Origin: an uncultured Pluralibacter sp.
GTDB lineage: Bacteria; Pseudomonadota; Gammaproteobacteria; Enterobacterales; Enterobacteriaceae
Assembly (NCBI RefSeq): GCF_913775985.1
Contig: NZ_CAJYMB010000088.1
Span: forward strand, 1-64,000
Length of the DNA stretch: 64,000 nt
Direction: 5' to 3'
Under the pieces are notes generated by a model that searched no databases, was not told the origin of the DNA, and was given only the letters and a program-made list of their open reading frames with translations. Below are positions 9,788 to 20,694 of the stretch, piece after piece. Each line of letters begins with the position of its first letter. Within the stretch, counting starts at the first letter, position 1. The translations under genes were made by a program, and so were the position numbers.

Positions 9788-11161
9788 ATGTCTGAACAGC
9801 TAATCGACTGGGATCTGGCCCTTATCCAGAAATATAACTATTCCGGGCCGCGCTATACCTCGTATCCCACCGCACTCGAATTTTCAGAAACGTTCACCGA
9901 GAGCGATTTTCAGCAGGCGGTTGCCCGCTATCCCGAGCGTCCGCTCTCCCTGTACGTGCACATCCCGTTTTGCCACAAGCTGTGCTACTTCTGCGGCTGC
10001 AATAAAATTGTTACCCGCCAGCAGCACAAGGCTGACCAGTATCTCGATGCTCTTGAGCAGGAAATCGCGCACCGCGCACCGCTGTTTGCCGGACGCAAAG
10101 TGAGCCAGCTGCACTGGGGCGGCGGTACGCCGACCTACCTCAACAAGACGCAGATAAGCCGCCTGATGCAGCTGCTGCGCGGCCATTTCGACTTTCTGCC
10201 GGATGCCGAAATTTCCATTGAAGTAGATCCGCGCGAAATTGAACTCGACGTTCTCGACCATCTGCGCGGCGAAGGTTTTAACCGTCTCAGCATGGGCGTG
10301 CAGGATTTCAACAAAGAGGTGCAGCGGCTGGTAAACCGCGAGCAGGATGAAGACTTTATTTTTGCCCTGCTCAATCACGCCCGCGATATCGGCTTTACCT
10401 CCACCAATATCGATCTGATTTACGGCCTGCCGAAGCAGACGCCGGAGAGTTTCGCCTTTACGCTCAGGCGCGTGGCGGAGCTGAATCCGGATCGTCTCAG
10501 CGTTTTTAACTATGCCCACTTGCCGACGCTGTTTGCTGCCCAGCGCAAAATCAAAGATGCCGATTTGCCCTCCGCCCAGCAGAAGCTGGATATCCTGCAG
10601 GAAACGATAGATTCCCTGACCCGGGACGGCTACCAGTTTATCGGCATGGACCACTTCGCGCGTCCGGACAACGAGCTGGCGGTGGCCCAGCGCGAAGGCG
10701 TTCTGCACCGCAACTTCCAGGGCTACACCACCCAGGGCGACAGCGATCTGCTCGGCCTCGGCGTATCGGCGATCAGCATGATTGGCGACTGCTACGCGCA
10801 GAACCAGAAAGAGCTGAAGCGCTACTATCAGCAGGTCGATGAAAGCGGCAACGCGCTGTGGCGCGGCATCGCGCTGACCCGCGACGACTGCATTCGCCGG
10901 GACGTCATCAAAGCGCTGATCTGTAATTTCCGCCTGTCGTTCTCTGCGGTTGAACAGCAGTGGGGACTTCAGTTTGCCGACTATTTTGCCGAAGATTTAG
11001 CGCTGCTGGCGCCGCTGGCGAAAGACGGGCTGGTGGACGTTGACGAGAAAGGGATTGTGGTAACGGCGAAAGGGCGGCTGCTGATCCGCAATATTTGCAT
11101 GTGCTTCGATACTTATCTGCGCCAGAAGGCCCGCCTGCAGCAGTTCTCCCGCGTCATTTAA
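9788..11161 (+). CDS. hemN: Oxygen-independent coproporphyrinogen III oxidase HemN
   Basis: HemN is the radical-SAM enzyme that decarboxylates coproporphyrinogen III to protoporphyrinogen IX without oxygen, in the cytoplasm. The 4Fe-4S motif is CHKLCYFCGC at about residues 62-71, with an adjacent LHWGGGTPTYL SAM-binding motif. The 457-aa length equals E. coli HemN. A good SD (AAGGAG) precedes the ATG. It is last in the yihI-orf-hemN run and converges with yshB. Confidence 0.98.
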   Translation: MSEQLIDWDLALIQKYNYSGPRYTSYPTALEFSETFTESDFQQAVARYPERPLSLYVHIPFCHKLCYFCGCNKIVTRQQHKADQYLDALEQEIAHRAPLFAGRKVSQLHWGGGTPTYLNKTQISRLMQLLRGHFDFLPDAEISIEVDPREIELDVLDHLRGEGFNRLSMGVQDFNKEVQRLVNREQDEDFIFALLNHARDIGFTSTNIDLIYGLPKQTPESFAFTLRRVAELNPDRLSVFNYAHLPTLFAAQRKIKDADLPSAQQKLDILQETIDSLTRDGYQFIGMDHFARPDNELAVAQREGVLHRNFQGYTTQGDSDLLGLGVSAISMIGDCYAQNQKELKRYYQQVDESGNALWRGIALTRDDCIRRDVIKALICNFRLSFSAVEQQWGLQFADYFAEDLALLAPLAKDGLVDVDEKGIVVTAKGRLLIRNICMCFDTYLRQKARLQQFSRVI

Positions 11162-11194
11162 TGCGCTCCCCGCCGCAGGGCGGGGCAACGCAGC

Positions 11195-11305
11195 CTAGCT
11201 AAACAGACCAACCAGCGCGGCACACAGCACCGCGGCCAGCGCCGTTTGCGGCGTATGACCAGCGGCAGCGCCGCTCGACAGCATGTTAATTAACGATTCC
11301 AGCAT
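11195..11305 (-). CDS. yshB: Small protein YshB
   Basis: This 36-aa frame reads MLESLINMLSSG at its start and ends ALAAVLCAALVGLFS. It matches E. coli YshB, a small membrane-type protein at the same hemN-glnG junction, reported to be induced under some intracellular conditions in Salmonella. The C-terminal half is a hydrophobic helix. It is too short for ordinary gene finding and is identified from its sequence and position. GGGAGAA precedes the ATG. Confidence 0.88.
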   Translation of the reverse strand: MLESLINMLSSGAAAGHTPQTALAAVLCAALVGLFS

Positions 11306-11416
11306 GATGATTCTCCCGAATTATCGGGCAAGATCTTACTAAATGCGGGGGCGGAGTAAAGTACAAAATTACCGCAGTTTGCGTCCGCCCACCGACTTTT
11401 ACACAGCGCCCCGGGC

Positions 11417-12826
11417 CTACTCCATTCCCAGCTCTTTCAGCTTGCGGGTCAGGGTATTTCGCCCCCAGCCCAGCAGCCTTGCCGCCTCCTGCTTGTGCCC
11501 CTGGGTGTGGCGCAGCGCGGTGGTCAACAGCGTGCGCTCCATTTCCGGCTGCGCTTCGGAGAGCAGGTTTTGATGACCGGAACGCAGCGCGCGATCGGCC
11601 CACTGGGCCAGCAGGGTGGCCCAGCTGTCCGGCGTGGCCTGAGACGGACTGTCCGGCGCGCTGCTTTCAAACAGCTCCGGCGGCAGATCCTGAATCAGCA
11701 CCTCCTGACCGGCGGCCATCACCGTCAGCCAGCGGCAGGTATTTTCCAGCTGGCGCACGTTGCCGGGCCAGGCCAGGCGCGTGAGCGCGGCTTCGGTTTC
11801 CGGATGCAGCAGTTTGGCTTCCACGCCCAGCTCCCGGGCGGCGTCCTGCAGGAAGTGGCGCGCCAGGCGCGGAATATCTTCCCGGCGCTCGCGCAGCGGC
11901 GGCAGGTGCACGCGGATGACGTTCAGGCGATGGAACAGATCCTCGCGGAATTTGCCCTCCTGCACCCGCAGCTCCAGGTTCTGGTGGGTGGCGGCGATAA
12001 TACGCACGTCCACTTTCACCGGCGCGTAGCCGCCGACGCGGTAGAACTGGCCGTCGGCCAGCACGCGCAGCAGGCGGGTCTGTACGTCGAGCGGCATGTC
12101 GCCTATCTCGTCGAGGAAGAGCGTGCCGCCGTCGGCCTGTTCGAAGCGCCCCTGGCGGATGGTGTTCGCTCCGGTAAATGCGCCTTTTTCGTGACCGAAC
12201 AGCTCGGATTCGATCAGGTCTTTCGGGATCGCCGCCATGTTGAGGGCGATAAACGGCGCTTTCGCCCGCGGGCTGTGGCGGTGCAGGGCGTGCGCAACCA
12301 GCTCTTTACCGGTGCCCGACTCGCCGTTAATCAGCACGCTGATAGAGGAGCGCGACAGGCGGCCGATAATGCGGAAAACGTCCTGCATCGCCGGCGCTTC
12401 ACCGATGATGTCCGTGGTTGGGCCAAAGACTTGCACGTTGCGCGGCTGCTGCTGCTCCTGATAGTGGCTGATCGCGCGCTCTACCAGCGCCACCGCCTCA
12501 TCAATATCGAAAGGCTTCGGTAGGTAATCGAACGCGCCTTGCTGGTAGGCGCTTACCGCCGCATCCAGATCCGAGTGGGCGGTCATTATGATGACCGGAA
12601 GCATCGGGTGGCGCTGTTTAATCTGCTTGAGTAGCGCCAGGCCGTCCATGCCGGGCATGCGGATATCCGACAGCAGCACGTCCGGCGTCTTGCTGGCCAG
12701 CGCGTCGAGCACCTCGCTGCCGTTTTCAAAAGTGGTGCAGTTGAGACCGGCTCCGGTGAGCGCGCGCTCGAGCACCCAGCGAATGGAACTATCGTCATCA
12801 ACGATCCAGACTATCCCTCGTTGCAT
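11417..12826 (-). CDS. glnG: Nitrogen response regulator NtrC (NR(I))
   Basis: NtrC is the sigma-54 enhancer-binding activator of nitrogen-limitation genes. The receiver domain (1-120) has the phospho-acceptor Asp in LLSDIRMPG (Asp54). The AAA+ domain has Walker A GESGTGKE and the sigma-54-contacting GAFTGA loop. The C-terminal Fis-type HTH contains [19 protein letters not shown]. The ATG at 12826 gives 469 aa as in E. coli; the in-frame ATG at 12835 would add three residues. It follows glnL by 11 bp in the glnALG operon, and its target sites are visible upstream of glnA and glnL. Confidence 0.98.
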   Translation of the reverse strand: MQRGIVWIVDDDSSIRWVLERALTGAGLNCTTFENGSEVLDALASKTPDVLLSDIRMPGMDGLALLKQIKQRHPMLPVIIMTAHSDLDAAVSAYQQGAFDYLPKPFDIDEAVALVERAISHYQEQQQPRNVQVFGPTTDIIGEAPAMQDVFRIIGRLSRSSISVLINGESGTGKELVAHALHRHSPRAKAPFIALNMAAIPKDLIESELFGHEKGAFTGANTIRQGRFEQADGGTLFLDEIGDMPLDVQTRLLRVLADGQFYRVGGYAPVKVDVRIIAATHQNLELRVQEGKFREDLFHRLNVIRVHLPPLRERREDIPRLARHFLQDAARELGVEAKLLHPETEAALTRLAWPGNVRQLENTCRWLTVMAAGQEVLIQDLPPELFESSAPDSPSQATPDSWATLLAQWADRALRSGHQNLLSEAQPEMERTLLTTALRHTQGHKQEAARLLGWGRNTLTRKLKELGME

Positions 12827-12837
12827 AAAATGCACCT

Positions 12838-13887
12838 CTATTTCCGAATGGGCAGGTAAACCGAGAATTCGGTATGTCCCGGCCAGCTGGTAAATTCAAT
12901 TTTTCCGGCATTCTGATCGATAAGGCTGCGGGCAATGGACAGGCCAAGCCCCGTACCGCCTTCGCGACCGCTGACCATGGGATAAAACAGCGTATCTTGC
13001 AGATGCGGCGGAATGCCCGGGCCGCTGTCCTGCACGTCAATACGCGCCGCCAGGCGATAGCGCACGCCGTGCAGCGTAAGCTGAAACGCCGTGCGGGTGC
13101 GCAGCGTGATTTCCCCGCCTTCCGGGCCTAGCGCCTGCAGCGCGTTGCGCACGATATTGAGTAGCACCTGTTCTATCTGGTCCGGATCGTGCGGCAGTTC
13201 CGGCAGGCTCGGATCGTAATCGCGGATCAGCCTGACGTTGTCCGGCAGCTCCATCGACACCAGCTTCACCACGCGCTCCGCGACTTTATGGATGCTTTCG
13301 GTAACGTGCATGCCCGGATGCTGCGGGCCGAGCAGCCGGTCCACCAGATTCCGCAGCCGGTCGGCCTGTTCAATAATGACTTTGGTGTACTCGGTCAGCG
13401 ACGGATCGGGCAGCGCTTTGCTCAGCAGCTGCGCCGCGCCGCGCAGGCCGCCGAGCGGATTTTTAATCTCATGCGCCAGACCGCGCACCAGGTCCCGGGC
13501 GGCGATTTGCTGAGCGTGCTGCAGCTGCTCCTGGCTCAGGCGGCGCTGGTTGTCCATCGGCGCCATTTCCAGCAGGATCAGCCCGTCGGGCAGCCGCTGG
13601 GCAGTAAGGGACAGAATGTGCGACCGGCCGTCTATTACCAGCGTCACTTCGTTGTCGGTAAAGCCCTGGCCCGCCAGCAGGCTTTCGTGCATCAGGTCGA
13701 TGTTCAGTGAGAAATAGCTCAGCAGCTCCGGCAGCGGCGTGCCGAAAAGCTTTCGCGAACTTTGCGCCAGCAGCTGCTGGGCCGCGGGATTCGCGTAGTG
13801 AACCGCCAGATGGTCATCAACCAGCAGGATGCTGTTGATCAGTGAATTGAGGATCTGCCCAGCATCGGGCAGCACGCCTGTTGCCAT
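12838..13887 (-). CDS. glnL: Nitrogen sensor histidine kinase NtrB (NR(II))
   Basis: NtrB is the cytoplasmic kinase/phosphatase of NtrC and is controlled by the PII protein. An N-terminal PAS domain is followed by the H-box [12 protein letters not shown] (His at about 139). The N box NIVRNALQA and G boxes [12 protein letters not shown] and [11 protein letters not shown] come next. The 349-aa length is standard. It lies between glnA and glnG, with its own NtrC-box promoter region upstream besides read-through from glnA. Confidence 0.98.
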   Translation of the reverse strand: MATGVLPDAGQILNSLINSILLVDDHLAVHYANPAAQQLLAQSSRKLFGTPLPELLSYFSLNIDLMHESLLAGQGFTDNEVTLVIDGRSHILSLTAQRLPDGLILLEMAPMDNQRRLSQEQLQHAQQIAARDLVRGLAHEIKNPLGGLRGAAQLLSKALPDPSLTEYTKVIIEQADRLRNLVDRLLGPQHPGMHVTESIHKVAERVVKLVSMELPDNVRLIRDYDPSLPELPHDPDQIEQVLLNIVRNALQALGPEGGEITLRTRTAFQLTLHGVRYRLAARIDVQDSGPGIPPHLQDTLFYPMVSGREGGTGLGLSIARSLIDQNAGKIEFTSWPGHTEFSVYLPIRK

Positions 13888-13908
13888 TTAGCAGTCTCCT
13901 GAAAGGTG

Positions 13909-13925
13909 TGCACCAGTTTAGTGCA
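13909..13925. promoter_or_regulatory. NtrC-binding site at the glnL promoter
   Basis: TGCACCAGTTTAGTGCA is a near-perfect match to the NtrC consensus TGCACCA-N3-TGGTGCA. It lies 21 bp before glnL, where NtrC represses the secondary glnL promoter in E. coli. Confidence 0.85.
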
Positions 13926-13973
13926 TTATAGGGATTTTGGCTGCCGGGTGCCTGCAATCAGGCCGCTTGCGGA

Positions 13974-14001
13974 GAAAAAAGCCCATCCGGAGATGGGCTA
14001 A
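13974..14001 (-). terminator. Terminator after glnA
   Basis: On the minus strand the stem TAGCCCATC/GATGGGC(T) with a short CCG loop is followed by a TTTTTTC run. It lies 34-61 nt after the glnA stop, ahead of glnL. It should limit read-through into glnLG. Confidence 0.85.
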
Positions 14002-14034
14002 AGTTTCCACGGCAACAACTATCGCTGGGTAGTT

Positions 14035-15444
14035 TTAAACGCTGTAATACAGTTCAAACTCTACCGGGTGCGGCGTCATGCGCACGCGGTCGTTTTCTTC
14101 ACGACGCAGGCCGATGTAAGCGTCGATGGCTTCATCAGTGAACACGCCGCCCGCTTTCAGGAACTCGCGGTCCAGATCCAGCTCGTTGAGCGCTTCTTCG
14201 AGAGAACCGGCAACCTGCGGGATCTCTTTCGCTTCTTCCGGCGGCAGGTCATACAGGTTTTTGTCCATCGCTTCGCCCGGATGGATTTTGTTCTTGATAC
14301 CGTCAAGGCCGGCCATCAGCAGGGCGGCAAAGCACAGGTACGGGTTAGCTGCCGGGTCCGGGAAGCGCACTTCGATGCGGCGCGCTTTCGGTGAAACGAC
14401 AACCGGAATACGGATTGATGCGGAGCGGTTACGGGCAGAATAGGCCAGCATAACCGGTGCTTCATAACCCGGGACCAGACGCTTGTAGGAGTTGGTGGTC
14501 GGGTTAGACAGGGCGTTGATGGCTTTCGCGTGCTTGATAACACCGCCGATGTAGTACAGCGCGTCTTCAGACAGGCCGGCATACTTATCGCCAGAGAACA
14601 GGTTAGTGCCGTTCTTGGACAGCGACATGTGGCAGTGCATACCGGAACCGTTATCACCGAACATCGGTTTCGGCATAAAGGTCGCGGTTTTGCCAAAGCG
14701 GTGCGCAACGTTGTGAACCACGTATTTGTAGATCTGAATTTCGTCGGCTTTTTTGGTCATGGTGTTGAAGCGGGTGGCCACTTCGTTCTGACCGGCGGTT
14801 GCCACTTCGTGGTGGTGAGCTTCAACCACCAGGCCCATCTCTTCCATCACCAGACACATGGTAGAACGCAGATCCTGCGCGGAGTCTACCGGCGGAACCG
14901 GGAAGTAGCCGCCTTTGACGGCAGGGCGGTGACCTTTGTTACCACCTTCGTATTTGGTGGAGGAGTTCCACGCGCCTTCGATATCGTCGATAGCGACGTG
15001 AGAGCCGGAGATGGAGCTACCGAAGCGCACATCGTCGAACAGGAAGAATTCTGGCTCTGGCCCGAACAGCACGGTGTCGGCAATGCCGGTGGAGCGCAGG
15101 TACTCTTCAGCGCGCTTGGCGATGGAGCGCGGATCGCGGTCGTAGCCCTGCAGCGTGCCCGGCTCGAGGATATCGCAGCGGATAATCAGAGTAGACTCTT
15201 CAAAGAACGGATCAATGACCGCGGTGGTGGAGTCCGGCATCAGCACCATGTCGGATTCGTTAATGCCTTTCCAGCCGCCGATAGAGGAGCCGTCAAACAT
15301 TTTGCCTTCTTCGAAGAATTCGGCATTCACCTGATGAGCCGGAATGGTGACGTGCTGCTCTTTACCTTTAGTATCGGTGAAACGCAGGTCAACAAATTTT
15401 ACTTCGTGCTCGTTCAGCATGGTCAAAACGTGTTCAGCGGACAT
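14035..15444 (-). CDS. glnA: Glutamine synthetase, type I
   Basis: GlnA condenses glutamate and ammonia with ATP. It is a dodecameric cytoplasmic enzyme controlled by adenylylation at the Tyr in NLYDLPPEE (about 398). The metal and substrate motifs [33 protein letters not shown] and [11 protein letters not shown] are all present. The ATG at 15444 gives 469 aa and the known N-terminus MSAEHVL; an upstream in-frame ATG at 15468 is ignored. A sigma-54 promoter and two NtrC enhancers lie upstream, and glnL-glnG follow. Confidence 0.99.
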   Translation of the reverse strand: MSAEHVLTMLNEHEVKFVDLRFTDTKGKEQHVTIPAHQVNAEFFEEGKMFDGSSIGGWKGINESDMVLMPDSTTAVIDPFFEESTLIIRCDILEPGTLQGYDRDPRSIAKRAEEYLRSTGIADTVLFGPEPEFFLFDDVRFGSSISGSHVAIDDIEGAWNSSTKYEGGNKGHRPAVKGGYFPVPPVDSAQDLRSTMCLVMEEMGLVVEAHHHEVATAGQNEVATRFNTMTKKADEIQIYKYVVHNVAHRFGKTATFMPKPMFGDNGSGMHCHMSLSKNGTNLFSGDKYAGLSEDALYYIGGVIKHAKAINALSNPTTNSYKRLVPGYEAPVMLAYSARNRSASIRIPVVVSPKARRIEVRFPDPAANPYLCFAALLMAGLDGIKNKIHPGEAMDKNLYDLPPEEAKEIPQVAGSLEEALNELDLDREFLKAGGVFTDEAIDAYIGLRREENDRVRMTPHPVEFELYYSV

Positions 15445-15530
15445 ACTTAAACTCTCCCGGATGGTCATTGTCGTCGTGGAAACGAACGCTTAGGAACTGC
15501 ATAAAATGGCTGTGTTGCCGTATTAATGAC

Positions 15531-15551
15531 AAAGCGAAAACTGTGCCAACT
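15531..15551 (-). promoter_or_regulatory. Sigma-54 promoter of glnA (glnAp2-like)
   Basis: On the minus strand TTGGCAC-N5-TCGCTTT matches the -24/-12 elements of glnAp2 in E. coli (GG at -24 and GC at -12, 10 bp apart). It would start transcription about 75-80 nt before the glnA ATG. Confidence 0.85.
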
Positions 15552-15621
15552 TTCAAATTGCCCCCAAAAGGCGTTATGATGCGCGGCATAGTGCAAAAGG
15601 GCTGCACCATAATGGATATTC

Positions 15622-15670
15622 TGCACCAAAACAGTGCTCATCGGTTATCGGTAAGCACTGTTTTGGTGCA
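15622..15670. promoter_or_regulatory. Pair of NtrC enhancer sites upstream of glnA
   Basis: Two 16-bp sites (TGCACCAAAACAGTGC at 15622-15637 and GCACTGTTTTGGTGCA at 15655-15670) fit the NtrC consensus and are exact reverse complements of each other. Their centres are 33 bp (three helical turns) apart, about 80-130 bp upstream of the sigma-54 promoter. A third, weaker match TGCA-N8-TGCACCA lies near 15592-15609. Confidence 0.88.
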
Positions 15671-15821
15671 ATTTTGGTTATGGCGCCCTTTTAACTCTCC
15701 GTGAAAGTGGTCACAAAGCAGCTTGGTAACACTTGTTTGCCGAGTATCTTTGTGATCCTGTTTAGTCCTGCGATTAATCCGTGTACAATAACGCGCTATT
15801 TCTAATGCCTGAGGCAAAGTT

Positions 15822-17645
15822 GTGATCGAAAATCTGCGTAACATCGCCATCATTGCTCACGTTGACCATGGTAAAACCACCCTGGTCGACAAGCTGCTGC
15901 AACAATCCGGTACGTTTGACGCACGTGCGGAAACACAAGAGCGTGTGATGGACTCCAACGATTTGGAGAAAGAGCGTGGGATTACCATCCTCGCTAAAAA
16001 CACCGCTATTAAGTGGAATGACTACCGTATCAACATCGTTGATACCCCAGGGCACGCCGACTTCGGTGGTGAAGTTGAACGTGTTATGTCAATGGTAGAC
16101 TCCGTTCTGCTGGTCGTTGACGCAATGGATGGCCCAATGCCGCAGACGCGCTTTGTGACCAAAAAGGCATTTGCCCACGGTCTGAAGCCCATCGTCGTAA
16201 TCAACAAAGTTGACCGCCCTGGCGCGCGTCCAGACTGGGTTGTTGACCAGGTTTTTGACCTGTTCGTTAACCTTGACGCAACCGACGAACAGCTTGATTT
16301 CCCTATCGTCTACGCTTCTGCTCTGAACGGCATTGCCGGTCTGGATCACGAAGATATGGCGGAAGACATGACCCCGCTGTACCAGACGATCGTCGATCGC
16401 GTACCGGCGCCGAACGTTGACCTTGATGGCCCGCTGCAGATGCAAATCTCCCAGCTGGACTACAACAACTACGTTGGTGTTATCGGCATCGGCCGCATCA
16501 AGCGCGGTAAAGTGAAGCCGAACCAGCAGATCACTATCATCGATAGCGAAGGCAAAACCCGTAACGGTAAAGTCGGTAAAGTCCTGACCCACCTGGGTCT
16601 GGAGCGTATCGACAGTGACATCGCCGAAGCCGGCGACATCATCGCGATCACCGGTCTGGGCGAGCTGAACATCTCCGACACCATCTGCGATCCGCAGAAT
16701 GTCGAAGCGCTGCCGGCCCTGTCCGTTGATGAACCGACCGTATCCATGTTCTTCAACGTCAACACCTCGCCGTTCTGCGGTAAAGAAGGTAAGTATGTAA
16801 CCTCGCGTCAGATCCTCGACCGTCTGAACAAAGAGCTGGTGCACAACGTTGCTCTGCGCGTTGAAGAAACCGCTGACGCCGACGCGTTCCGCGTTTCCGG
16901 CCGCGGCGAGCTGCACCTGTCAGTGCTGATCGAAAACATGCGTCGTGAAGGTTTCGAAATGGCGGTTTCCCGTCCGAAAGTTATCTTCCGCGAAATCGAT
17001 GGCCGCAAACAGGAGCCGTTCGAGAACGTGACCCTGGACGTTGAAGAGCAGCATCAGGGTTCCGTGATGCAGGCCCTCGGCGAGCGTAAAGGCGACCTGA
17101 AAAACATGAATCCGGACGGCAAAGGCCGCGTACGTCTCGACTACGTGATCCCAAGCCGCGGCCTGATCGGCTTCCGCTCAGAGTTCATGACCATGACCTC
17201 CGGTACCGGCCTGCTGTACTCCACCTTCAGCCACTACGATGACGTGCGCGCGGGTGATGTCGGCCAGCGCCAGAACGGTGTTCTGATCTCCAATGGCCAG
17301 GGTAAAGCAGTCGCGTTCGCACTGTACAGCCTGCAGGATCGCGGTAAGCTGTTCCTGGGTCACGGTGCAGAAGTTTACGAAGGCCAGATCATCGGTATCC
17401 ACAGCCGTTCGAACGACCTGACCGTAAACTGCCTGACCGGTAAAAAGCTGACCAACATGCGTGCTTCCGGTACTGACGAAGCCACCACGCTGGTTCCGGC
17501 TGTTAAAATGACTCTGGAGCAGGCGCTGGAGTTCATTGATGACGACGAACTGGTAGAAGTCACCCCGACCTCTGTCCGTATCCGTAAACGTCACCTGACC
17601 GAGAACGATCGTAAACGCGCGATGCGCGGTTCGAAAGAAGACTAA
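15822..17645 (+). CDS. typA: Translational GTPase BipA/TypA
   Basis: BipA is an EF-G-like ribosome-binding GTPase needed for 50S assembly and growth in the cold and under stress. G1 is [10 protein letters not shown]3 [15 protein letters not shown]4 [10 protein letters not shown] and G5 YASALNG. The C-terminal BipA-specific domain contains [12 protein letters not shown]. The start is GTG (reads [11 protein letters not shown]), giving 607 aa as in E. coli. It is divergent from glnA across a 377-bp region holding both promoters. A terminator follows. Confidence 0.98.
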   Translation: MIENLRNIAIIAHVDHGKTTLVDKLLQQSGTFDARAETQERVMDSNDLEKERGITILAKNTAIKWNDYRINIVDTPGHADFGGEVERVMSMVDSVLLVVDAMDGPMPQTRFVTKKAFAHGLKPIVVINKVDRPGARPDWVVDQVFDLFVNLDATDEQLDFPIVYASALNGIAGLDHEDMAEDMTPLYQTIVDRVPAPNVDLDGPLQMQISQLDYNNYVGVIGIGRIKRGKVKPNQQITIIDSEGKTRNGKVGKVLTHLGLERIDSDIAEAGDIIAITGLGELNISDTICDPQNVEALPALSVDEPTVSMFFNVNTSPFCGKEGKYVTSRQILDRLNKELVHNVALRVEETADADAFRVSGRGELHLSVLIENMRREGFEMAVSRPKVIFREIDGRKQEPFENVTLDVEEQHQGSVMQALGERKGDLKNMNPDGKGRVRLDYVIPSRGLIGFRSEFMTMTSGTGLLYSTFSHYDDVRAGDVGQRQNGVLISNGQGKAVAFALYSLQDRGKLFLGHGAEVYEGQIIGIHSRSNDLTVNCLTGKKLTNMRASGTDEATTLVPAVKMTLEQALEFIDDDELVEVTPTSVRIRKRHLTENDRKRAMRGSKED

Positions 17646-17665
17646 TTCTTTCCTCAATCGTCTCT

Positions 17666-17697
17666 AAACCCCGCTAAATGGCGGGGTTTTCTTTTTT
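17666..17697 (+). terminator. Terminator after typA
   Basis: AACCCCGC/GCGGGGTT stem with a TAAAT loop followed by TTCTTTTTT, about 20 nt after the typA stop. Confidence 0.92.
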
Positions 17698-17778
17698 GCG
17701 CCCGGCGTCAGTCGCGCATAGTCAAACGCCTCCTTTCCCGCTACAGTTATTTCCTCATGACGCAAAAGGAGGGGAATC

Positions 17779-18372
17779 ATGCTCTATATCTTTGATTTAG
17801 GTAATGTGATTGTCGACATCGACTTCAACCGCGTATTCGGCGCCTGGAGCGACTTCGCGCGCGTCCCGCTGGCGACACTGAAGCAGAATTTCGTGATGGG
17901 CGAGACGTTTGAGCAGCACGAGCGAGGTGAAATCAGCGACGAAGCCTTCGCCGAGAAGCTGTGTCACGAGCTGGAGATCCCCCTCAGCTACGAACAGTTC
18001 GCCCACGGCTGGCAGGCGATATTTGTCGGCCTGCGCCCGGAGGTCATTGAGATCATGAATGCCCTGCGCGCGCGCGGCGAGCGGGTGGTGGTCCTGTCCA
18101 ATACCAACCGCCTGCACACCACCTTCTGGCCGGATGAGTACCCGGAAATTCGCGCCGCCGCCGATCATGTTTATCTCTCTCAGGAGATGGGCATGCGCAA
18201 GCCGGAGGCGCGGATCTACGAAAAGGTGCTCGAGTCCGAAGGCTTCTCCGCCAGCGACTGCGTGTTCTTTGACGACAACGCCGATAATATTGAGGGCGCC
18301 AGGCAGCTTGGTATCAACAGCGTGCTGGTGACTGACAAAACCACTATCCCGGACTATTTCGCCAAATTGTGA
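17779..18372 (+). CDS. yihX: Alpha-D-glucose-1-phosphate phosphatase YihX
   Basis: YihX is a cytoplasmic HAD-superfamily phosphatase that hydrolyses glucose-1-phosphate. Motif I is [11 protein letters not shown] (residues 5-15), motif [10 protein letters not shown], and motif [14 protein letters not shown]. Length is 197 aa, two fewer than E. coli at the C-terminus. AAAGGAGGGG gives a very strong ribosome site. Its TGA overlaps the ATG of yihY, so yihX, yihY, dtd and fabY form one overlapping operon. Confidence 0.95.
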   Translation: MLYIFDLGNVIVDIDFNRVFGAWSDFARVPLATLKQNFVMGETFEQHERGEISDEAFAEKLCHELEIPLSYEQFAHGWQAIFVGLRPEVIEIMNALRARGERVVVLSNTNRLHTTFWPDEYPEIRAAADHVYLSQEMGMRKPEARIYEKVLESEGFSASDCVFFDDNADNIEGARQLGINSVLVTDKTTIPDYFAKL

Positions 18373-19244
18373 TGTTGAATATTTTCCGTCGCAAAGACAA
18401 ACATTCGCCGCGGCCGCTGACCGCGTGGCTCAAGCTGCTCTGGCGGCGAATTGACGAAGACCACATGACCATGCTGGCCGGTAACCTGGCCTACGTGTCG
18501 CTGCTCTCCCTCGTGCCGCTGGTGGCCATCGTCTTCGCGCTGTTTGCCGCTTTTCCGATGTTCGCCGACGTCAGCCAGACGCTGCAGCACTTTATTTTCG
18601 CCAACTTCCTGCCGGCCACCGGCGACGTCATCCAGCGCTACATTGAGCAGTTCGTGGCCAACTCCAGCCGGATGACGGCGGTGGGCGCCTGCGGGCTGGT
18701 GGTCACCTCGCTGCTGCTGATGTACTCCATCGACAGCGCGCTGAACACCATCTGGCGCAGCAAAGAGATGCGCCCGCACATCTACTCCTTTGCCGTCTAC
18801 TGGATGATCCTGACGCTGGGGCCGCTGCTGGCGGGCGCCAGCCTGGTGCTGAGCTCCTATTTACTCTCCCTGAGCTGGGCCAGCGATCTGAACGGCGTGA
18901 TTGATAATCTGCTGCGCATCTTTCCGCTGGTGCTCTCGTGGATAACCTTCTGGATGCTCTACAGCATTGTGCCGACCACCAGCGTGCCTAACCGCGATGC
19001 GGTTACCGGCGCGCTGGTGGCGGCGCTGCTTTTTGAACTGGGTAAAAAAGCCTTTGCGCTTTATATCACTACCTTTCCTTCCTACCAGCTGATTTACGGC
19101 GTGCTGTCGGTTATCCCGATTCTGTTCGTGTGGGTCTACTGGACCTGGTGCATCGTCTTGCTTGGCGCGGAAATAACTGTCACTCTCGGGGAATACCGAA
19201 GACTGAAACACGAAGCCAGACAACACGTAGACGAAGAACCATGA
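18372..19244 (+). CDS. yihY: Inner membrane protein YihY (YihY/BrkB family)
   Basis: YihY is a polytopic membrane protein with about six helices (for example [20 protein letters not shown] and [20 protein letters not shown]). It was once misnamed RNase BN; its true function is not established. The ATG at 18372 overlaps the yihX stop (TGATG) and gives 290 aa, as in E. coli. A GTG three bases earlier is less likely. The C-terminus is a charged cytosolic tail. Its TGA overlaps the dtd start (ATGA). Confidence 0.94.
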   Translation: MLNIFRRKDKHSPRPLTAWLKLLWRRIDEDHMTMLAGNLAYVSLLSLVPLVAIVFALFAAFPMFADVSQTLQHFIFANFLPATGDVIQRYIEQFVANSSRMTAVGACGLVVTSLLLMYSIDSALNTIWRSKEMRPHIYSFAVYWMILTLGPLLAGASLVLSSYLLSLSWASDLNGVIDNLLRIFPLVLSWITFWMLYSIVPTTSVPNRDAVTGALVAALLFELGKKAFALYITTFPSYQLIYGVLSVIPILFVWVYWTWCIVLLGAEITVTLGEYRRLKHEARQHVDEEP

Positions 19245-19678
19245 TTGCATTAATTCAGCGCGTAACCCGCGCCAGCGTTACCATTGAGAATGAGATTGCC
19301 GGTGAAATCGGCCCCGGACTGCTGGTCCTGCTCGGTGTTGAAAGAGAGGATGACGAACAGAAAGCCAGCCGCCTGTGCGAGCGGGTGCTGGGCTACCGCG
19401 TATTCAGCGATGCCGACGGTAAAATGAACCTCAACGTGCAGCAGGCGGGAGGTAGCCTGCTGGTGGTCTCGCAGTTCACGCTGGCCGCCGATACCGAGCG
19501 CGGCATGCGCCCGGGCTTCTCCAAAGGCGCGGCGCCAGATCGCGCCGAAGCGCTGTATGAGTACTTTGTTGAACGCTGCCGGCAGCAGAACATGCCCACC
19601 GAAACCGGGCGCTTCGCCGCCGACATGCAGGTGTCTCTGGTCAACGACGGCCCGGTAACCTTCTGGTTACAGGTATGA
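19241..19678 (+). CDS. dtd: D-aminoacyl-tRNA deacylase
   Basis: Dtd hydrolyses D-aminoacyl-tRNAs such as D-Tyr-tRNA, and also glycine mischarged on tRNA-Ala. It acts as a homodimer in the cytoplasm. The signature [17 protein letters not shown] (about 78-94) and the GPVTFWLQ motif with the cross-subunit Gly-cisPro pair at the C-terminus are visible. Length 145 aa is exactly that of the family. The start overlaps yihY and the stop overlaps the fabY frame. Confidence 0.97.
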   Translation: MIALIQRVTRASVTIENEIAGEIGPGLLVLLGVEREDDEQKASRLCERVLGYRVFSDADGKMNLNVQQAGGSLLVVSQFTLAADTERGMRPGFSKGAAPDRAEALYEYFVERCRQQNMPTETGRFAADMQVSLVNDGPVTFWLQV

Positions 19679-20652
19679 GCCCGCTGAGGGCAATAAGAGA
19701 GAGTACCGCTATGTATCACCTTCGCGTACCGCAGACAGAAGAAGAGTTAGCGCGTTATTACCAGTTTCGCTGGGAGATGCTGCGCAAGCCGCTGCACCAG
19801 CCGCAGGGCTCCGAGCGGGACGCCTGGGACGCGATGGCGCATCACCAGATGGTGGTGGATGAAGAGGGCAACCTTGTGGCGGTCGGGCGGCTGTACATTA
19901 ACGCCGACAGCGAGGCCTCGATTCGCTTTATGGCGGTCGATCCGGCGGTGCAGGATAAAGGCCTGGGCACGCTCATTGCCATGACGCTGGAGTCCGTCGC
20001 GCGCCAGGAGGGCGTCAAGCGCGTCACCTGCAGCGCGCGCGAAGATGCGGTGGAGTTTTTTGCCAAGCTCGGCTTTGTAAACCAGGGCGAAATCACTACC
20101 CCGCAAACCACGCCGATCCGCCACTTCCTGATGATTAAGCCGGTAGCGACCCTGGACGATATTCTGCACCGGGGCGACTGGTGCGGGCAGCTCCAGCAGG
20201 CATGGTATCAGCACATCCCGCTCAGCGAAAAAATGGGCGTGCGCATCCAGCAGTATACCGGGCAGAAATTTATTACTACCATGCCGGAAATCGGCAATCA
20301 GAACCCGCACCACACCCTGTTTGCCGGCAGCCTGTTTTCGCTGGCAACCCTGACCGGCTGGGGGCTCATCTGGCTGATGCTGCGCGAGCGCCATCTGGGC
20401 GGGACCATCATTCTCGCCGATGCGCACATCCGCTACAGCAGGCCAATCAGCGGTCGCCCCACCGCCATCGCCGACCTGGGCTCCCTGAGCGGCGATCTCG
20501 ACAGGCTGGCGCGCGGGCGCAAGGCCCGCGTGCAGATGCAGGTTGAGCTGTTTGGCGATGATATTACCGGGGCGATTTTTGAGGGCACGTACATCGTGCT
20601 CCCCGCCAAACCGTTCGGGCCGCTGGAAGAGGGCGGTAACGAAGAGGAGTAG
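19675..20652 (+). CDS. fabY: GNAT-thioesterase fusion FabY (YiiD/MadA)
   Basis: Two domains are present. The first (about 14-150) is a GNAT acetyltransferase fold with the acetyl-CoA motif [10 protein letters not shown]. The second (about 175-325) is a hotdog YiiD_C domain. In E. coli the protein was linked to fatty-acid initiation, and work I recall assigns malonyl-ACP decarboxylase activity to the hotdog domain. Length is 325 aa against 329 in E. coli. The first Met overlaps dtd by ATGA; a second in-frame ATG at 19711 ([13 protein letters not shown]) is the conserved segment and could be the true start. Confidence 0.92.
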   Translation: MSPLRAIRESTAMYHLRVPQTEEELARYYQFRWEMLRKPLHQPQGSERDAWDAMAHHQMVVDEEGNLVAVGRLYINADSEASIRFMAVDPAVQDKGLGTLIAMTLESVARQEGVKRVTCSAREDAVEFFAKLGFVNQGEITTPQTTPIRHFLMIKPVATLDDILHRGDWCGQLQQAWYQHIPLSEKMGVRIQQYTGQKFITTMPEIGNQNPHHTLFAGSLFSLATLTGWGLIWLMLRERHLGGTIILADAHIRYSRPISGRPTAIADLGSLSGDLDRLARGRKARVQMQVELFGDDITGAIFEGTYIVLPAKPFGPLEEGGNEEE

Positions 20653-20694
20653 CGCCCTCCGGCCCGCGGGCCGAAGGACGAAAAGCAGAAGGCG

